Source of the DNA: Bacteroidaceae bacterium
Lineage (GTDB): Bacteria; Bacteroidota; Bacteroidia; Bacteroidales; Bacteroidaceae
Direction: 5' to 3'
Length of the DNA: 64,000 nt
NCBI GenBank assembly: GCA_017560125.1
Contig: JAFYOS010000018.1
Span: 186,001 to 250,000 of the forward strand
This document shows, one piece after another, positions 17,165-26,871 of this stretch (position 1 is the stretch's first letter; each line of letters starts with the position of its first letter). The notes beneath the pieces are model-generated. The model searched no databases and was not told the DNA's origin. It worked only from the letters and a program-made list of their open reading frames with translations. A program made the position numbers and the translations under genes.

Positions 17165-17785
17165 ATGAAAAGACTGATTTTTTTCTTTTTTGTGCTGTTG
17201 CCTATGATGGTGATGTCACAGAACGATATAAAACTATACGACGAATTGTGCGAGCCCTTGCAGGCGGTCTTCTGCGATTATGTGAAGGAGGGCGAAGTGA
17301 AATATATATCAACCTCGGACGGTCAGTATGTGGGTCATCTTATCGATAATGTCATTTATGGCTGGGGGCGTTTTCTTGCCAACAACGGTACACAGGTCTA
17401 TGGACAATACAGCCGCGGCAAATTGATGTTCGGAATAATCATGAACGGCACCACTGCGCGCGTGGGTGGCGATGTAAATTATGTGGAGTACGACCTCTCT
17501 ACCGGCAACGCCTTGCGTGTGCACACCATCGAGGGTGATGCGGAGTATTCGGCCGAGCAGCTTGCGCTATACACTTTCAACAAGGTTACATATGCCAATG
17601 GCGACGCCTATTTCGGTGAATTGTACGACGGTCGCCGTCACGGATATGGCATCTATTACTGGAGCAATGGCGATTTTTGGTATGGTCGCTACATAAACGG
17701 CTATCGCCAGGGCTACGGAGCGCTTTTCAAGGTGAACCGTAAGATATTCTGCGGCAGATGGTTCGGCGACAAAAAAATGGAATAA
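17165..17785 (+). CDS. exported MORN-repeat protein
   Basis: 206 residues with a hydrophobic signal peptide (MKRLIFFFFVLLPMMVMS). The C-terminal half contains MORN-type units (YANGDAYFGELYDGRRHGYG and WSNGDFWYGRYINGYRQGYG), with weaker ones earlier. MORN repeats form beta-hairpin ladders, often in membrane- or envelope-associated proteins. It is 8 bp after nadD, so probably cotranscribed. Specific role unknown. Confidence 0.72.
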   Translation: MKRLIFFFFVLLPMMVMSQNDIKLYDELCEPLQAVFCDYVKEGEVKYISTSDGQYVGHLIDNVIYGWGRFLANNGTQVYGQYSRGKLMFGIIMNGTTARVGGDVNYVEYDLSTGNALRVHTIEGDAEYSAEQLALYTFNKVTYANGDAYFGELYDGRRHGYGIYYWSNGDFWYGRYINGYRQGYGALFKVNRKIFCGRWFGDKKME

Positions 17786-17824
17786 TATGTATGCTTTTTT
17801 AACATATTAAAAGCGTTTGACGTC

Positions 17825-17855
17825 TTTCGGCGTTGCGTAAAAAAATGTATCTTTG
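17825..17855 (+). promoter_or_regulatory. promoter of the TonB-dependent receptor
   Basis: TTTC at 17825-17828, a 19-nt spacer, then TATCTTTG at 17848-17855. The -7 box includes the upstream in-frame TTG at 17853, so that TTG cannot be the translation start. Confidence 0.7.
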
Positions 17856-17879
17856 CACTTTGAAACAAACGAAAACATA

Positions 17880-20117
17880 GTGCAATATCTACTTATATCA
17901 TTTTTGATGCTTTTTATGCCCGGTGGCGAGGAGTACGGCGACAGCGTCACGCTTCAGGGTATAGACATAGTTGCTTCGCTGAAAAACGACGACGAGAAGA
18001 GCGAAAAGTCCTTTTCATCGACAATATTCGACCGTACGGATATAGAAAACCGTCATATCAGTTCCGTTAAGGAATTATCTTCTTTTGCCCCCAATTTCTA
18101 TCAACCCGACTATGGTTCGCGCATGACATCTTCTGTCTATGTGCGCGGCTTCGGTTCGCGCATAGACCAGCCTGTGATAGGTATGAATATCGATGGCGCC
18201 CCGGTGATGAATAAGAATAATTACGATTTCGAATTGTTCGATGTTTCGAAGATAGAGATAATACGCGGTGCCCAAAGCACTCTTTACGGGCGCAACACGG
18301 CTGCCGGCACGATAAATATACAGACCTTGTCGCCGTTGAATTTTCAGGGAAAAAGATTTACCGTCGAGTATGGTACGGCCAACACCGTCAGGGTGAAGGC
18401 GTCGCACTATGCCGCCCCCACCGATTGCTTCGGATGGTCGGCAAGCGTCCACTACAATCACACCGATGGTTTTTATAAAAATGCCTACAACGGCAGGAAC
18501 TGCGACGGTGGCGACAATTTCTCGACACGTCTGCGAGCCCAGTATAAATGGGGCGATGGCTGGAGCGCCGATAATAGCTTTACGTTGGGCTACACCGACG
18601 AGGGTGGATATGCTTATCGCTACTACGATAAAGAGAATTCAAAGCTGTGGCCGGTCAATTACAACGATGCATGTAGCTACCGCCGTTTCAATGTGACCGA
18701 TGCACTCACCGTTAAGCGTGTATGGCAGGATGTAGCTCTCTCATCTACAGCGGGGTATAGTTACACCGACGACCGTATGCGCCTCGACAACGATTTCCTG
18801 CCCGAAAGCTATTTTACGCTCGGACAGTATCAGCGCGAGCACTCCATCACACAGGAATTTATTGCGAAATCGATGAACGACGGCGCCTTCAATTGGTTGG
18901 GCGGGCTTTTTGCTTTCTACAAGCATCAGCAGTTGAGCGCTCCGGTGTTGTTCAAGGAGCAGGGTATAAAATCGCTCATTCTCGATAACGCCAACAGCGG
19001 ATTGCAGAATGCCTTCCCTGGCTCCGAACTGCAGTTCGACCGTGACGAATTTCTTATAAACGACGATTTTACCATCCCTACATATGGCGTGGCTCTCTAT
19101 GGGCAGGCCGAATATAGCGTTGAGCATTGGACGGTTACGGCTGGCCTTCGTGTCGATTACGAGAGCTCGTCGATGGACTACAACAGCCATTCGCATGTGA
19201 ATTTCCGTCTTCATCCCAATATGAGCAACTATGTGCCGCTCACGACTGTGTTCGAGGGTAGTAATTCCATCGATGCAACCGAGGTAATGCCCAAGCTCGC
19301 CGTCACCTACAAGCATGGCAAAGGCAACATCTATGCTTCGGTGGCCAAGGGCTACAAGGCGGGTGGTTTCAATACCCAGCTTTTTTCCGATATACTGCAA
19401 AGCCGCATGAGGAGCGATCTTATGGGTAAATTCGGCGTTCATCTCGAAAATGCAGCGGTTTACGACGATGCATCTGCTACCACCTATCGCCCCGAAGAGA
19501 GCTGGAACTACGAAGTGGGTGCCAATCTCTCGCTGCTCGACGACGGTTCGTTGAAATTGTCGGGCACGCTGTTCCTTATCGAGTGCGAAAACCAACAGCT
19601 TACCGTTTTTCCCCAGGGTATGACCACAGGACGCATGATGTCCAATGCCGGCGAGTCGCGCAGCTATGGCGGCGAGCTTGGGGTGAACTATACGGCAGGT
19701 CGCTTTGTGCTTGATTGCTCCTATGGATATGCCCACGCCACATTCCGCAAATATAAGAGTGGCGCCAACAACTACGCGGGCAATTATCTGCCACTCGCGC
19801 CCCGACAGACCGTTTCGGCAAATCTTAGCTACAGGATACCTGTGGCCGAGCGCTATGCCAAGCATCTGATATTCAATGCCGGTTGGAGTGGCACAGGTCG
19901 CATATACTGGGACGAGGGTAACGAATTTTCGCAGACCTTCTATGGCCTTGCTTCGGCCTCGCTCACATGGGAGAAAGGGCACTTTGGAGCTTCGCTGTGG
20001 GGTAAAAATCTCTTCGATGAAGAGTATAAAGCCTTCTATTTCGTATCCATGCAGCATCCCTTCTTTTCGCTCGGTAAGCCCAGGCAGATAGGCGTTTCAT
20101 TGTATTTCAATCTATAA
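17880..20117 (+). CDS. TonB-dependent outer membrane receptor (non-SusC type)
   Basis: I place the start at GTG 17880, because the promoter -7 box covers the earlier TTG. This gives 745 residues and a signal peptide beginning VQYLLISFLMLFMPGG (initiator Met in vivo). The plug domain has VYVRGFGSRIDQPVIGMNID and RGAQSTLYGRNTAAGTINI. The rest is a 22-strand-type beta-barrel ending PRQIGVSLYFNL with a terminal hydrophobic residue. There is no N-terminal carboxypeptidase-like domain and no SusD partner, so it is more like a siderophore, heme or cofactor receptor than a SusC. A small lipoprotein gene follows after 18 bp and may be its partner. Confidence 0.88.
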   Translation: MQYLLISFLMLFMPGGEEYGDSVTLQGIDIVASLKNDDEKSEKSFSSTIFDRTDIENRHISSVKELSSFAPNFYQPDYGSRMTSSVYVRGFGSRIDQPVIGMNIDGAPVMNKNNYDFELFDVSKIEIIRGAQSTLYGRNTAAGTINIQTLSPLNFQGKRFTVEYGTANTVRVKASHYAAPTDCFGWSASVHYNHTDGFYKNAYNGRNCDGGDNFSTRLRAQYKWGDGWSADNSFTLGYTDEGGYAYRYYDKENSKLWPVNYNDACSYRRFNVTDALTVKRVWQDVALSSTAGYSYTDDRMRLDNDFLPESYFTLGQYQREHSITQEFIAKSMNDGAFNWLGGLFAFYKHQQLSAPVLFKEQGIKSLILDNANSGLQNAFPGSELQFDRDEFLINDDFTIPTYGVALYGQAEYSVEHWTVTAGLRVDYESSSMDYNSHSHVNFRLHPNMSNYVPLTTVFEGSNSIDATEVMPKLAVTYKHGKGNIYASVAKGYKAGGFNTQLFSDILQSRMRSDLMGKFGVHLENAAVYDDASATTYRPEESWNYEVGANLSLLDDGSLKLSGTLFLIECENQQLTVFPQGMTTGRMMSNAGESRSYGGELGVNYTAGRFVLDCSYGYAHATFRKYKSGANNYAGNYLPLAPRQTVSANLSYRIPVAERYAKHLIFNAGWSGTGRIYWDEGNEFSQTFYGLASASLTWEKGHFGASLWGKNLFDEEYKAFYFVSMQHPFFSLGKPRQIGVSLYFNL

Positions 20118-20135
20118 TAACTAAATATCAATATT

Positions 20136-20609
20136 ATGAAAAAACTTTTTTTATTGCCCCTTTTTGCGTTTATGGCGTTAGCTATGCCTTCGTGCTCGGA
20201 CGACGATAACAACGGCGGCGGAAACAACGGCGGTGGCGATGTTATCGAAGCAAGCACCACCTACAACGGCAAGCTGATTGTAAACGGTACATTTGTGAAG
20301 GACAGCACCGATTGCGAAGTGCTTTTCGACGAAAATATGGAGTCGTTCACACTGAAAATGAATGGTGTGAAATTTGCTGCAGCGATGCCTATGGCTATCG
20401 ATATTGCATTGCCCGGAGTACCTTGCGAGGTTGGTGGCAGCAATGTGACATTCGACGGCGACACCATAGTGCCTTTGATGGGTGTGGCGCCTGCTCCCGA
20501 TTTCACATTCTACGATATTGCCGGCGAAATTGCAGATGGCGAGCTCCAGTTCTCGGCTGTGTGCACAAGAGGCCTTTTTACATTCAGCGGAAGCGAGGTT
20601 CTCGAGTAA
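20136..20609 (+). CDS. small lipoprotein, calycin-like domain (tentative)
   Basis: 157 residues. Signal and lipobox MKKLFLLPLFAFMALAMPSC (Cys20) are followed by SDDDNN and a Gly/Asn-rich linker, typical of surface-exposed Bacteroidales lipoproteins. The mature domain is a run of short beta-strands (TTYNGKLIVNGTFVKDSTDC, FTLKMNGVKFAAAMPMAID), resembling calycin-like barrel lipoproteins. It lies 18 bp downstream of the TonB receptor and could pass ligand to it. This partnership is inferred from position only. Confidence 0.65.
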   Translation: MKKLFLLPLFAFMALAMPSCSDDDNNGGGNNGGGDVIEASTTYNGKLIVNGTFVKDSTDCEVLFDENMESFTLKMNGVKFAAAMPMAIDIALPGVPCEVGGSNVTFDGDTIVPLMGVAPAPDFTFYDIAGEIADGELQFSAVCTRGLFTFSGSEVLE

Positions 20610-20663
20610 TAATCGCTCTGTAGTATGCAAATTCCGCGCGGCGTAACAAAAACAAATAAATAA

Positions 20664-20694
20664 TTTGTCTAGCCGAGCGGATTTTGTATCTTTG
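20664..20694 (+). promoter_or_regulatory. consensus promoter of the antiporter-parE-coaD operon
   Basis: TTTG at 20664-20667, exactly 19 nt, then TATCTTTG at 20687-20694, a full consensus. The leader to the ATG at 20729 is about 28 nt. Confidence 0.8.
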
Positions 20695-20728
20695 CTATTT
20701 AGAATATTCTTTATTGACCAATAACGCA

Positions 20729-21688
20729 ATGATATTATCCGTTCTACTTTTTATCGCGGGGCTTGCCCTGATATTGTGGGGTGCCAATCTGCTCACCGAC
20801 GGCGCGTCGGCTCTTGCAAGACGCTTCAATATCAGCGAGCTTGTGATAGGTCTTACCATAGTGGCTTTGGGCACATCCTTGCCCGAGCTTGTTATCAGTC
20901 TGGGCTCGGCGCTCGAGGGCAGTCCCGGCATTTCGCTTGGTAATGTAGTAGGCAGCAATGTGTTCAATTCGCTGTTGATACTTGGAGTGACGGCGCTCAT
21001 ATGTCCCGTTACGTTCAGCGCGAAGATGTTGTCGCGCGAAATACCGTTCAATCTGCTTTCTGCAATAGCGCTCACCCTGCTTGCGGGCAACATGCTCTAT
21101 GCCGGCAGTGGCGCGGGTGAGTATATCACCCGCAATGGTGGAATGATTCTGTTGTGCTTCCTGGCTATATTCATTCGATACACATTCTCCATTGCCAAGG
21201 ACGACAGCGCAACCGAGGAGGTTGCCGAGCAGATGGGTACAGGCAAAATAGCCCTCTGCATTGTGGGTGGTCTTGTGTGCCTTATCGGAGGTGGAAAGCT
21301 GTTCGTGGGCGCGGCAACGGATATGGCAACCGCCATAGGGCTCTCCGAGGCGGTTATCGGAATAACCATTGTGTCGGCAGGTAGTTCGCTGCCCGAACTT
21401 GCCGTTTCGATAAGTGCGGCACGCAAAAAGAGCGTAGGCATTGCTCTTGGCAATATCCTCGGCAGTAACATCCTGAACATATTTCTCATTTTGGGATGTA
21501 CAGCCACAATATGCCCGATAGAACTGTCGCAGTTTAACTATATAGATTTCTATACCCTCATAGGCTCTGCCATGTTAATATATCTGGTGGGCAAATTTGG
21601 TGGCAAGGCCACAATAACCCGCGCCGAGGGAGCGGTGCTTGTATGCTGCTACATTGCATACACAGTATATCTTGTTATGAACAATTAA
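20729..21688 (+). CDS. calcium/sodium antiporter (CaCA family, YrbG-like)
   Basis: 319 residues. The ATG at 20729 is chosen because the promoter -7 box lies within the upstream in-frame extension (TTG 20684). It has about ten membrane segments. The two family alpha-repeats are visible: GTSLPELVISLGSALEGSPG with GNVVGSNVFN, and AGSSLPELAVSISAARKKSV with GNILGSNILN. It exports cations in exchange for Na+ or H+ in the inner membrane. First gene of a long plus-strand run. Confidence 0.9.
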   Translation: MILSVLLFIAGLALILWGANLLTDGASALARRFNISELVIGLTIVALGTSLPELVISLGSALEGSPGISLGNVVGSNVFNSLLILGVTALICPVTFSAKMLSREIPFNLLSAIALTLLAGNMLYAGSGAGEYITRNGGMILLCFLAIFIRYTFSIAKDDSATEEVAEQMGTGKIALCIVGGLVCLIGGGKLFVGAATDMATAIGLSEAVIGITIVSAGSSLPELAVSISAARKKSVGIALGNILGSNILNIFLILGCTATICPIELSQFNYIDFYTLIGSAMLIYLVGKFGGKATITRAEGAVLVCCYIAYTVYLVMNN

Positions 21689-21696
21689 AGCAATTG

Positions 21697-22830
21697 ATGA
21701 TGGCGGTTAATGTAATATCTGTAACTACGCGCAAGCAGTTGAAACAGTTCATTCGTTTCAACTACGAACTGTACAAGAACAACGAGTATTCGGTCCCCGA
21801 CCTATACGAGGATATGCTCAATACGCTCGACGCCAAGCGCAATGCGGCGTTCGAATTCTGCGAAGCGGAATATTTCCTTGCCGAGCGCGACGGCAAAATA
21901 GTGGGACGCGTGGCAGCCATCATCAACAACAAGGCAAACGCCAAATGGAATATCAAAGCCGTGCGTTTCGGTTGGATAGATTTCATCGACGACGCCGAGG
22001 TGTCCAAGGCGCTGCTCGACAAGGTGGAGCAGTGGGGACGCGAGCGCGGAATGACCGAAATACAGGGCCCGTTGGGATTTACCGACCTCGACCCCGAAGG
22101 CATGCTCATCGAGGGCTTCGACCGCATAGGTACCATGGCGACCATATACAACTATCCCTACTATCCTGTGCACATGGAGAAACTGGGATATGTAAAGGAC
22201 ACCGACTGGATAGAGCTCCTGCTGAAGGTGCCCGAGAAGGTGCCCGAGAAATTTGAGCGCATAGCAGCCATGGTTGCAAAGCGCTTCGACCTCAGAATAG
22301 CGCGAAGCAAGTCCAACCGCGAGCTTGAGCGTCGTTACGGCAAGGCCATCTTCGACCTTGTGAACCGATGCTATTCGCCCCTCTACGGCTACTCGCCGCT
22401 GAGCGAAGGACAGATTGCCCAATACATTAAAATGTACCTTCCCTTGGTCGATAGACGCATGATAGCCCTTATCGTGAACAAAGAGGACGAGCTGGTGGGT
22501 GTGGGAATATCCATCACCTCGCTTGCCGAGGCGTTGCAGAAGGCCAAGGGCAAGCTGTTCCCCTTCGGATGGTACCACCTGCTGAAGGCGCTCTTCTTCA
22601 AGCGCTCAACCCGCCTCGATTTTCTTATCGTGGCCATAGCGCCCGAATATCAGGGCAAGGGCGTCAATGCAATGATAATAAACGAGATTCTGCCCAACTA
22701 CGCAAAAATGGGCTTCAAGGATGTAGAGAGCAACCCCGAGCTCGAGGACAACACCAAGGTGCAGGCGCAGTGGGAAACCTTCGAAAAGGAACAGCACAAG
22801 CGTCGCCGCGCATATAAAAAAGAATTATAG
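21697..22830 (+). CDS. GNAT-family N-acetyltransferase-like protein
   Basis: 377 residues from ATG 21697 (MMAVNVISVTTRKQLKQFIR); a TTG upstream at 21643 lies inside the antiporter gene and is rejected. The N-terminal GNAT-like part has YFLAERDGKIVGRVAAIIN. The C-terminal part has LDFLIVAIAPEYQGKGVNAM, resembling the acetyl-CoA pyrophosphate-binding loop. The acceptor is unknown. It starts 8 bp after the antiporter and precedes parE by 18 bp. Confidence 0.75.
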   Translation: MMAVNVISVTTRKQLKQFIRFNYELYKNNEYSVPDLYEDMLNTLDAKRNAAFEFCEAEYFLAERDGKIVGRVAAIINNKANAKWNIKAVRFGWIDFIDDAEVSKALLDKVEQWGRERGMTEIQGPLGFTDLDPEGMLIEGFDRIGTMATIYNYPYYPVHMEKLGYVKDTDWIELLLKVPEKVPEKFERIAAMVAKRFDLRIARSKSNRELERRYGKAIFDLVNRCYSPLYGYSPLSEGQIAQYIKMYLPLVDRRMIALIVNKEDELVGVGISITSLAEALQKAKGKLFPFGWYHLLKALFFKRSTRLDFLIVAIAPEYQGKGVNAMIINEILPNYAKMGFKDVESNPELEDNTKVQAQWETFEKEQHKRRRAYKKEL

Positions 22831-22848
22831 AACGATAATATATAACCG

Positions 22849-24789
22849 ATGGAAGAAAATATATTTCTCGACAACAATATTCCTGCTCCGGTAGAATATA
22901 CCGAGGACAACATTCGTCACCTGAACGACATGGAGCACATACGTACCCGTCCGGGTATGTACATAGGCAAGTTGGGCGACGGCTCGCAGAACGACGATGG
23001 TATTTATGTGTTGCTGAAAGAGGTTATAGACAACAGCATCGACGAATTCAAGATGAATTCGGGCAAACGCATAGAGATAGACATCGTTGACAACAAGAGC
23101 GTTACCGTGCGCGACTATGGACGAGGAATTCCCCAGGGCAAGCTGATTGAGGCGGTGAGCATGCTCAATACCGGTGGAAAATACGACAGCAAGGCGTTCA
23201 AGAAATCTGTCGGATTGAATGGTGTGGGCCTAAAGGCGGTGAATGCCACCAGCAGCCGTTTCGAAGCACGCAGCTACCGCGAGGGCGTTGTGCGTATAGC
23301 CACATTCGAGAAGGGCATACTCACCAGCGACCGCACCGAAAAGAGCAACGACGAGAATGGAACATATATATCCTTCACTCCCGACAACGAGCTCTTTGTG
23401 AACTACGAGTTCCGTGCGGCCTTCATCGAGAACATGTTGCGCAACTATACATATCTGAACACAGGCCTTACCATACTCTACAATGGCAAGCGCATCCTGT
23501 CGCGCAACGGTCTTGCCGACCTCCTCACCGATAACATGACAAGCGAGGGGCTCTATCCCATCATCCACCTTAGGGGCGAGGATATAGAAATAGCAATAAC
23601 CCACGCCGAGCAGTATGGCGAGGAGTATTATTCCTTTGTGAACGGACAGCACACCCCGCAGGGTGGTACTCACCAGAGCGCCTTCAAAGAGCTAGTGGCT
23701 GCAACCATACACGATTTCTTCACAGCAAAGAATTTCGAGTACAGCGACATACGTAACGGCATCGTTGCGGCCATCGCAGTGAACGTCGAGGAGCCTGTCT
23801 TCGAAAGCCAGACCAAGGTGAAGCTGGGCTCGCTCTACATGTCGCCCGGCGGCGTCAGTGTGAAGAAGTTCATAGGCGATTTCATAAAAGTGGAGCTCGA
23901 TAATTTCTTGCACAAGAACCCCGACATCAGCGAGGAGATGCTACGTAAGATTACCGCCTCGGAAAAGGAGCGCAAAGAGTTGTCGGGCCTCGCCAAACAG
24001 GCACGCGAGAAGGCCAAGAAGGTCAATCTTCACAACCGTAAGCTGCGCGACTGCCGCATACACCTGAACGATCCCAAGGGCGACCGTCAGGAAGAGAGCT
24101 GCATCTTCATCACCGAGGGTGATTCTGCAAGCGGTTCAATAACAAAGAGCCGCGACACAAATACACAGGCCGTATTTAGCCTGCGCGGTAAGCCGCTCAA
24201 TACCTACGGCCTGAGCCGCGCGGTTGTATATCAGAACGAGGAATTCAACCTGTTGCAGGCTGCTCTGAACATAGAGGAGGGCCTCGATGGACTGCGATAC
24301 AACAAGGTGATTGTGGCAACCGATGCCGACGTCGATGGTATGCACATCCGTCTGCTGTTGATAACCTTCTTCCTGCAGTTTTTCCCCGAACTGATAAAGA
24401 AAGGGCATGTTTACATATTGCAAACCCCGCTTTTCCGCGTGCGCAACAAGCGCAAGGCGCAGCGTGGCAAGAAGAGCGCCGACGGCGAGAAGCAGAAGGG
24501 CGACTTCGAGACCATTTACTGCTACAGCGAGGAGGAACGCATAAAGGCAATAGAAAAACTGTCGCCTAACCCCGAGATTACACGATTCAAAGGTCTTGGT
24601 GAGATTTCGCCCGATGAATTCCGCAATTTCATCGGCCCCGACATCCGCCTCGAACGCGTGAGCATGCACAAGGACGACAAGGTCGATGACCTGCTCTGCT
24701 ACTACATGGGCAAGAACAGCATGGAGCGTCAGAACTTCATCATTGACAACCTTGTGGTCGAGGAGGACAAGACCGACGAAGAAAACTGA
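22849..24789 (+). CDS. parE: DNA topoisomerase IV subunit B
   Basis: 646 residues. The GHKL ATPase has [24 protein letters not shown] and [13 protein letters not shown]. The transducer follows, then the Toprim domain with [11 protein letters not shown] and [15 protein letters not shown]. It decatenates daughter chromosomes with ParC, which is not in this window. GyrB and ParE are similar; the DNYGRGIP-like ATP lid and local context favour ParE as in other Bacteroidales. Confidence 0.9.
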   Translation: MEENIFLDNNIPAPVEYTEDNIRHLNDMEHIRTRPGMYIGKLGDGSQNDDGIYVLLKEVIDNSIDEFKMNSGKRIEIDIVDNKSVTVRDYGRGIPQGKLIEAVSMLNTGGKYDSKAFKKSVGLNGVGLKAVNATSSRFEARSYREGVVRIATFEKGILTSDRTEKSNDENGTYISFTPDNELFVNYEFRAAFIENMLRNYTYLNTGLTILYNGKRILSRNGLADLLTDNMTSEGLYPIIHLRGEDIEIAITHAEQYGEEYYSFVNGQHTPQGGTHQSAFKELVAATIHDFFTAKNFEYSDIRNGIVAAIAVNVEEPVFESQTKVKLGSLYMSPGGVSVKKFIGDFIKVELDNFLHKNPDISEEMLRKITASEKERKELSGLAKQAREKAKKVNLHNRKLRDCRIHLNDPKGDRQEESCIFITEGDSASGSITKSRDTNTQAVFSLRGKPLNTYGLSRAVVYQNEEFNLLQAALNIEEGLDGLRYNKVIVATDADVDGMHIRLLLITFFLQFFPELIKKGHVYILQTPLFRVRNKRKAQRGKKSADGEKQKGDFETIYCYSEEERIKAIEKLSPNPEITRFKGLGEISPDEFRNFIGPDIRLERVSMHKDDKVDDLLCYYMGKNSMERQNFIIDNLVVEEDKTDEEN

Positions 24790-24802
24790 TACATTTTTTG
24801 CC

Positions 24803-25243
24803 ATGGAGAAGAAAGCACTGTTTGCCGGCACATTCGACCCCTATACACGCGGTCACCACTCGATAGTGACACGCGCGCTTGCCATGTTCGACAAGGTGGT
24901 GGTGGCTATCGGGCGCAACGCAGCGAAGAGCACCACCTGTTCCATAGACGAGCGAATGGAAAGTATCGCCCGTCTTTATGCCAATGAGCCTCGCGTCGAG
25001 GTGGTTACCTACGAAGGGCTCACCACCGACTATGCCCGTGAGGTCGGCGCCTGCTGTCTGTTGCGCGGCGTGCGCAGCGTGAAGGATTTTGAATATGAAC
25101 GCGACCTTGCCGATGTCAATCGCGCCATCAGCGGCATCGAGACAGTCATCATGGTGAGCGAGCCGCAGTATGCGGCCATCAGCAGCAGCGTGGTGCGCGA
25201 GCTGATGAGCTATGGCAAGGATGTAACCGAATTTTTACCATAA
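24803..25243 (+). CDS. coaD: phosphopantetheine adenylyltransferase
   Basis: 146 residues from ATG 24803; upstream in-frame codons overlap parE and do not fit the family. The N-terminus ALFAGTFDPYTRGHHSI carries the GxFDPxTxGH motif, and AISSSVVREL carries the second nucleotide-binding motif. It makes dephospho-CoA from 4'-phosphopantetheine. It lies 13 bp after parE and 11 bp before the S41 protease. Confidence 0.93.
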   Translation: MEKKALFAGTFDPYTRGHHSIVTRALAMFDKVVVAIGRNAAKSTTCSIDERMESIARLYANEPRVEVVTYEGLTTDYAREVGACCLLRGVRSVKDFEYERDLADVNRAISGIETVIMVSEPQYAAISSSVVRELMSYGKDVTEFLP

Positions 25244-25254
25244 ACACAAACATA

Positions 25255-26868
25255 ATGAACCTGAATAAAATAGCATTTGCAATAATATTGATGTTGATGC
25301 CTTTGGCCATTTTCTCGCAAGGCTCGACCAAGCGCTCGGTACTCCCCGAGCAGCTCAATAAGCTCATGATTACCGAGAGCATGATTACTCGTTTTTATGT
25401 CGATTCGGTCAACGAGGTGAAGGTTGTCGAGGAGGGCGTGAAGGCCATGCTCAAACAACTCGATCCCCATTCTACATATGCCGACCCCAAGGAGGTGAAG
25501 AGCCTCATGGAGTCGATGCAGGGCAATTTCGACGGCATCGGCGTGCAGTTCAATATGGTCGAGGATACATTGGTGGTCATACAGCCCACCATGAACGGCC
25601 CCTCCGAGAAGGCGGGTATCGTTGCCGGCGACCGCATAATTTCGGTCGATGACACCATCATCGCCGGTGTGAAAATGGATCGCTACAACATCATGCGCCG
25701 TCTGCGTGGCAAGAAGGGCACCAAGGTGCACCTCGAGGTCATGCGTCGCGGTGTGAGCAGTCTGCTGCCCTTCGATATCGTGCGCGACAAAATCGCTACT
25801 ACCACCATCGACGCGGCCTATATGTTCGACAAGAGCACCGGCTACATACGCATCTCGAGCTTCGGACAGAAAACCCACAAGGAATTCCTCACCAAGCTCG
25901 ATTCGTTGCAGAAGCAGGGTATGAAAAACCTTGTGCTCGACCTTCAGAGCAACGGCGGCGGTCTGCTTCAGGCGTCGGTTGATATAGCCAACGAGTTCCT
26001 GAACAAGAACGAACTGGTGGTATATACCCAGGGACGCGTATTTCCCCGTTACGACTATCTTGCCAAGGGTGGCGGCCTCTTCACCAAGGGCCGCGTAGTG
26101 GTGCTCATCGACGAGAGCACAGCCTCGGCAGCCGAAATCCTTTCGGGAGCCATACAGGACTGGGATCGCGGTGTGGTTGTTGGTCGTCGCAGCTTCGGCA
26201 AGGGCTTGGTTCAGCGTCCTATAGACCTGCCCGACGGCTCGATGATACGATTGACGGTGGCTCGCTATTACACCCCCTCGGGACGTAACATACAGAAACC
26301 TTACGGCGACTCCATACGCTACCGCGACGATATAGTGGAGCGTTACAACCGCGGCGAGCTCACAAGCGAGGACAGCATACATTTCCCCGACTCGTTGATG
26401 GTATTTACCAAGCGCCTTAACCGTCCGGTGTATGGTGGCGGTGGCATCATGCCCGACTATTTTGTGTCGCTCGACACCACACGATATACCGATTACCATC
26501 GCAATCTCGTGCGCAAGGGTACAATCATACAGACCACCCTGCGTTATCTCGATGACAAGCGCTCCGAGATGAAGCAGAAATATCCTACATTTGCCGACTA
26601 CAAGAAGAAATTCGATGTCGATGAGGAGCTGCTCGGTCGCCTTCGCAGCCAGGCCGAACGCGACAGCGTGAAACTGAAGGACGAGGAGGAATACAAGAAA
26701 TCTATCCCCTATGTGAGCCGCCAGATGAAGGCATTGCTTGCACGCGACCTTTGGGATATGAATGAATATTTCGAGATAATGAACGAGGAGAGCGACATTG
26801 TGCAGAAGGCGCTCGAGCTTATCAAGGAGCGCAATGTGGATGCTCTGCTGACAAAGAAGAAAAAGTAG
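25255..26868 (+). CDS. C-terminal processing protease (S41)
   Basis: 537 residues with a signal peptide (MNLNKIAFAIILMLMPLAIFS). A PDZ domain (about 85-165, IQPTMNGPSEKAGIVAGDRI) precedes the protease core. The catalytic dyad is Ser291 in DESTASAAEIL and Lys316 in GRRSFGKGLVQ. S41 CTPs act in the periplasm on protein C-termini or cell-wall enzymes. It is in an operon with coaD and the downstream transporter. Confidence 0.9.
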   Translation: MNLNKIAFAIILMLMPLAIFSQGSTKRSVLPEQLNKLMITESMITRFYVDSVNEVKVVEEGVKAMLKQLDPHSTYADPKEVKSLMESMQGNFDGIGVQFNMVEDTLVVIQPTMNGPSEKAGIVAGDRIISVDDTIIAGVKMDRYNIMRRLRGKKGTKVHLEVMRRGVSSLLPFDIVRDKIATTTIDAAYMFDKSTGYIRISSFGQKTHKEFLTKLDSLQKQGMKNLVLDLQSNGGGLLQASVDIANEFLNKNELVVYTQGRVFPRYDYLAKGGGLFTKGRVVVLIDESTASAAEILSGAIQDWDRGVVVGRRSFGKGLVQRPIDLPDGSMIRLTVARYYTPSGRNIQKPYGDSIRYRDDIVERYNRGELTSEDSIHFPDSLMVFTKRLNRPVYGGGGIMPDYFVSLDTTRYTDYHRNLVRKGTIIQTTLRYLDDKRSEMKQKYPTFADYKKKFDVDEELLGRLRSQAERDSVKLKDEEEYKKSIPYVSRQMKALLARDLWDMNEYFEIMNEESDIVQKALELIKERNVDALLTKKKK

Positions 26869-26871
26869 CGT

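Noticed and set aside
24686-24802. Extended N-terminus of coaD overlapping parE
   Set aside because: The upstream 39 codons are not similar to the family, while ATG 24803 begins the conserved GTFDP region.
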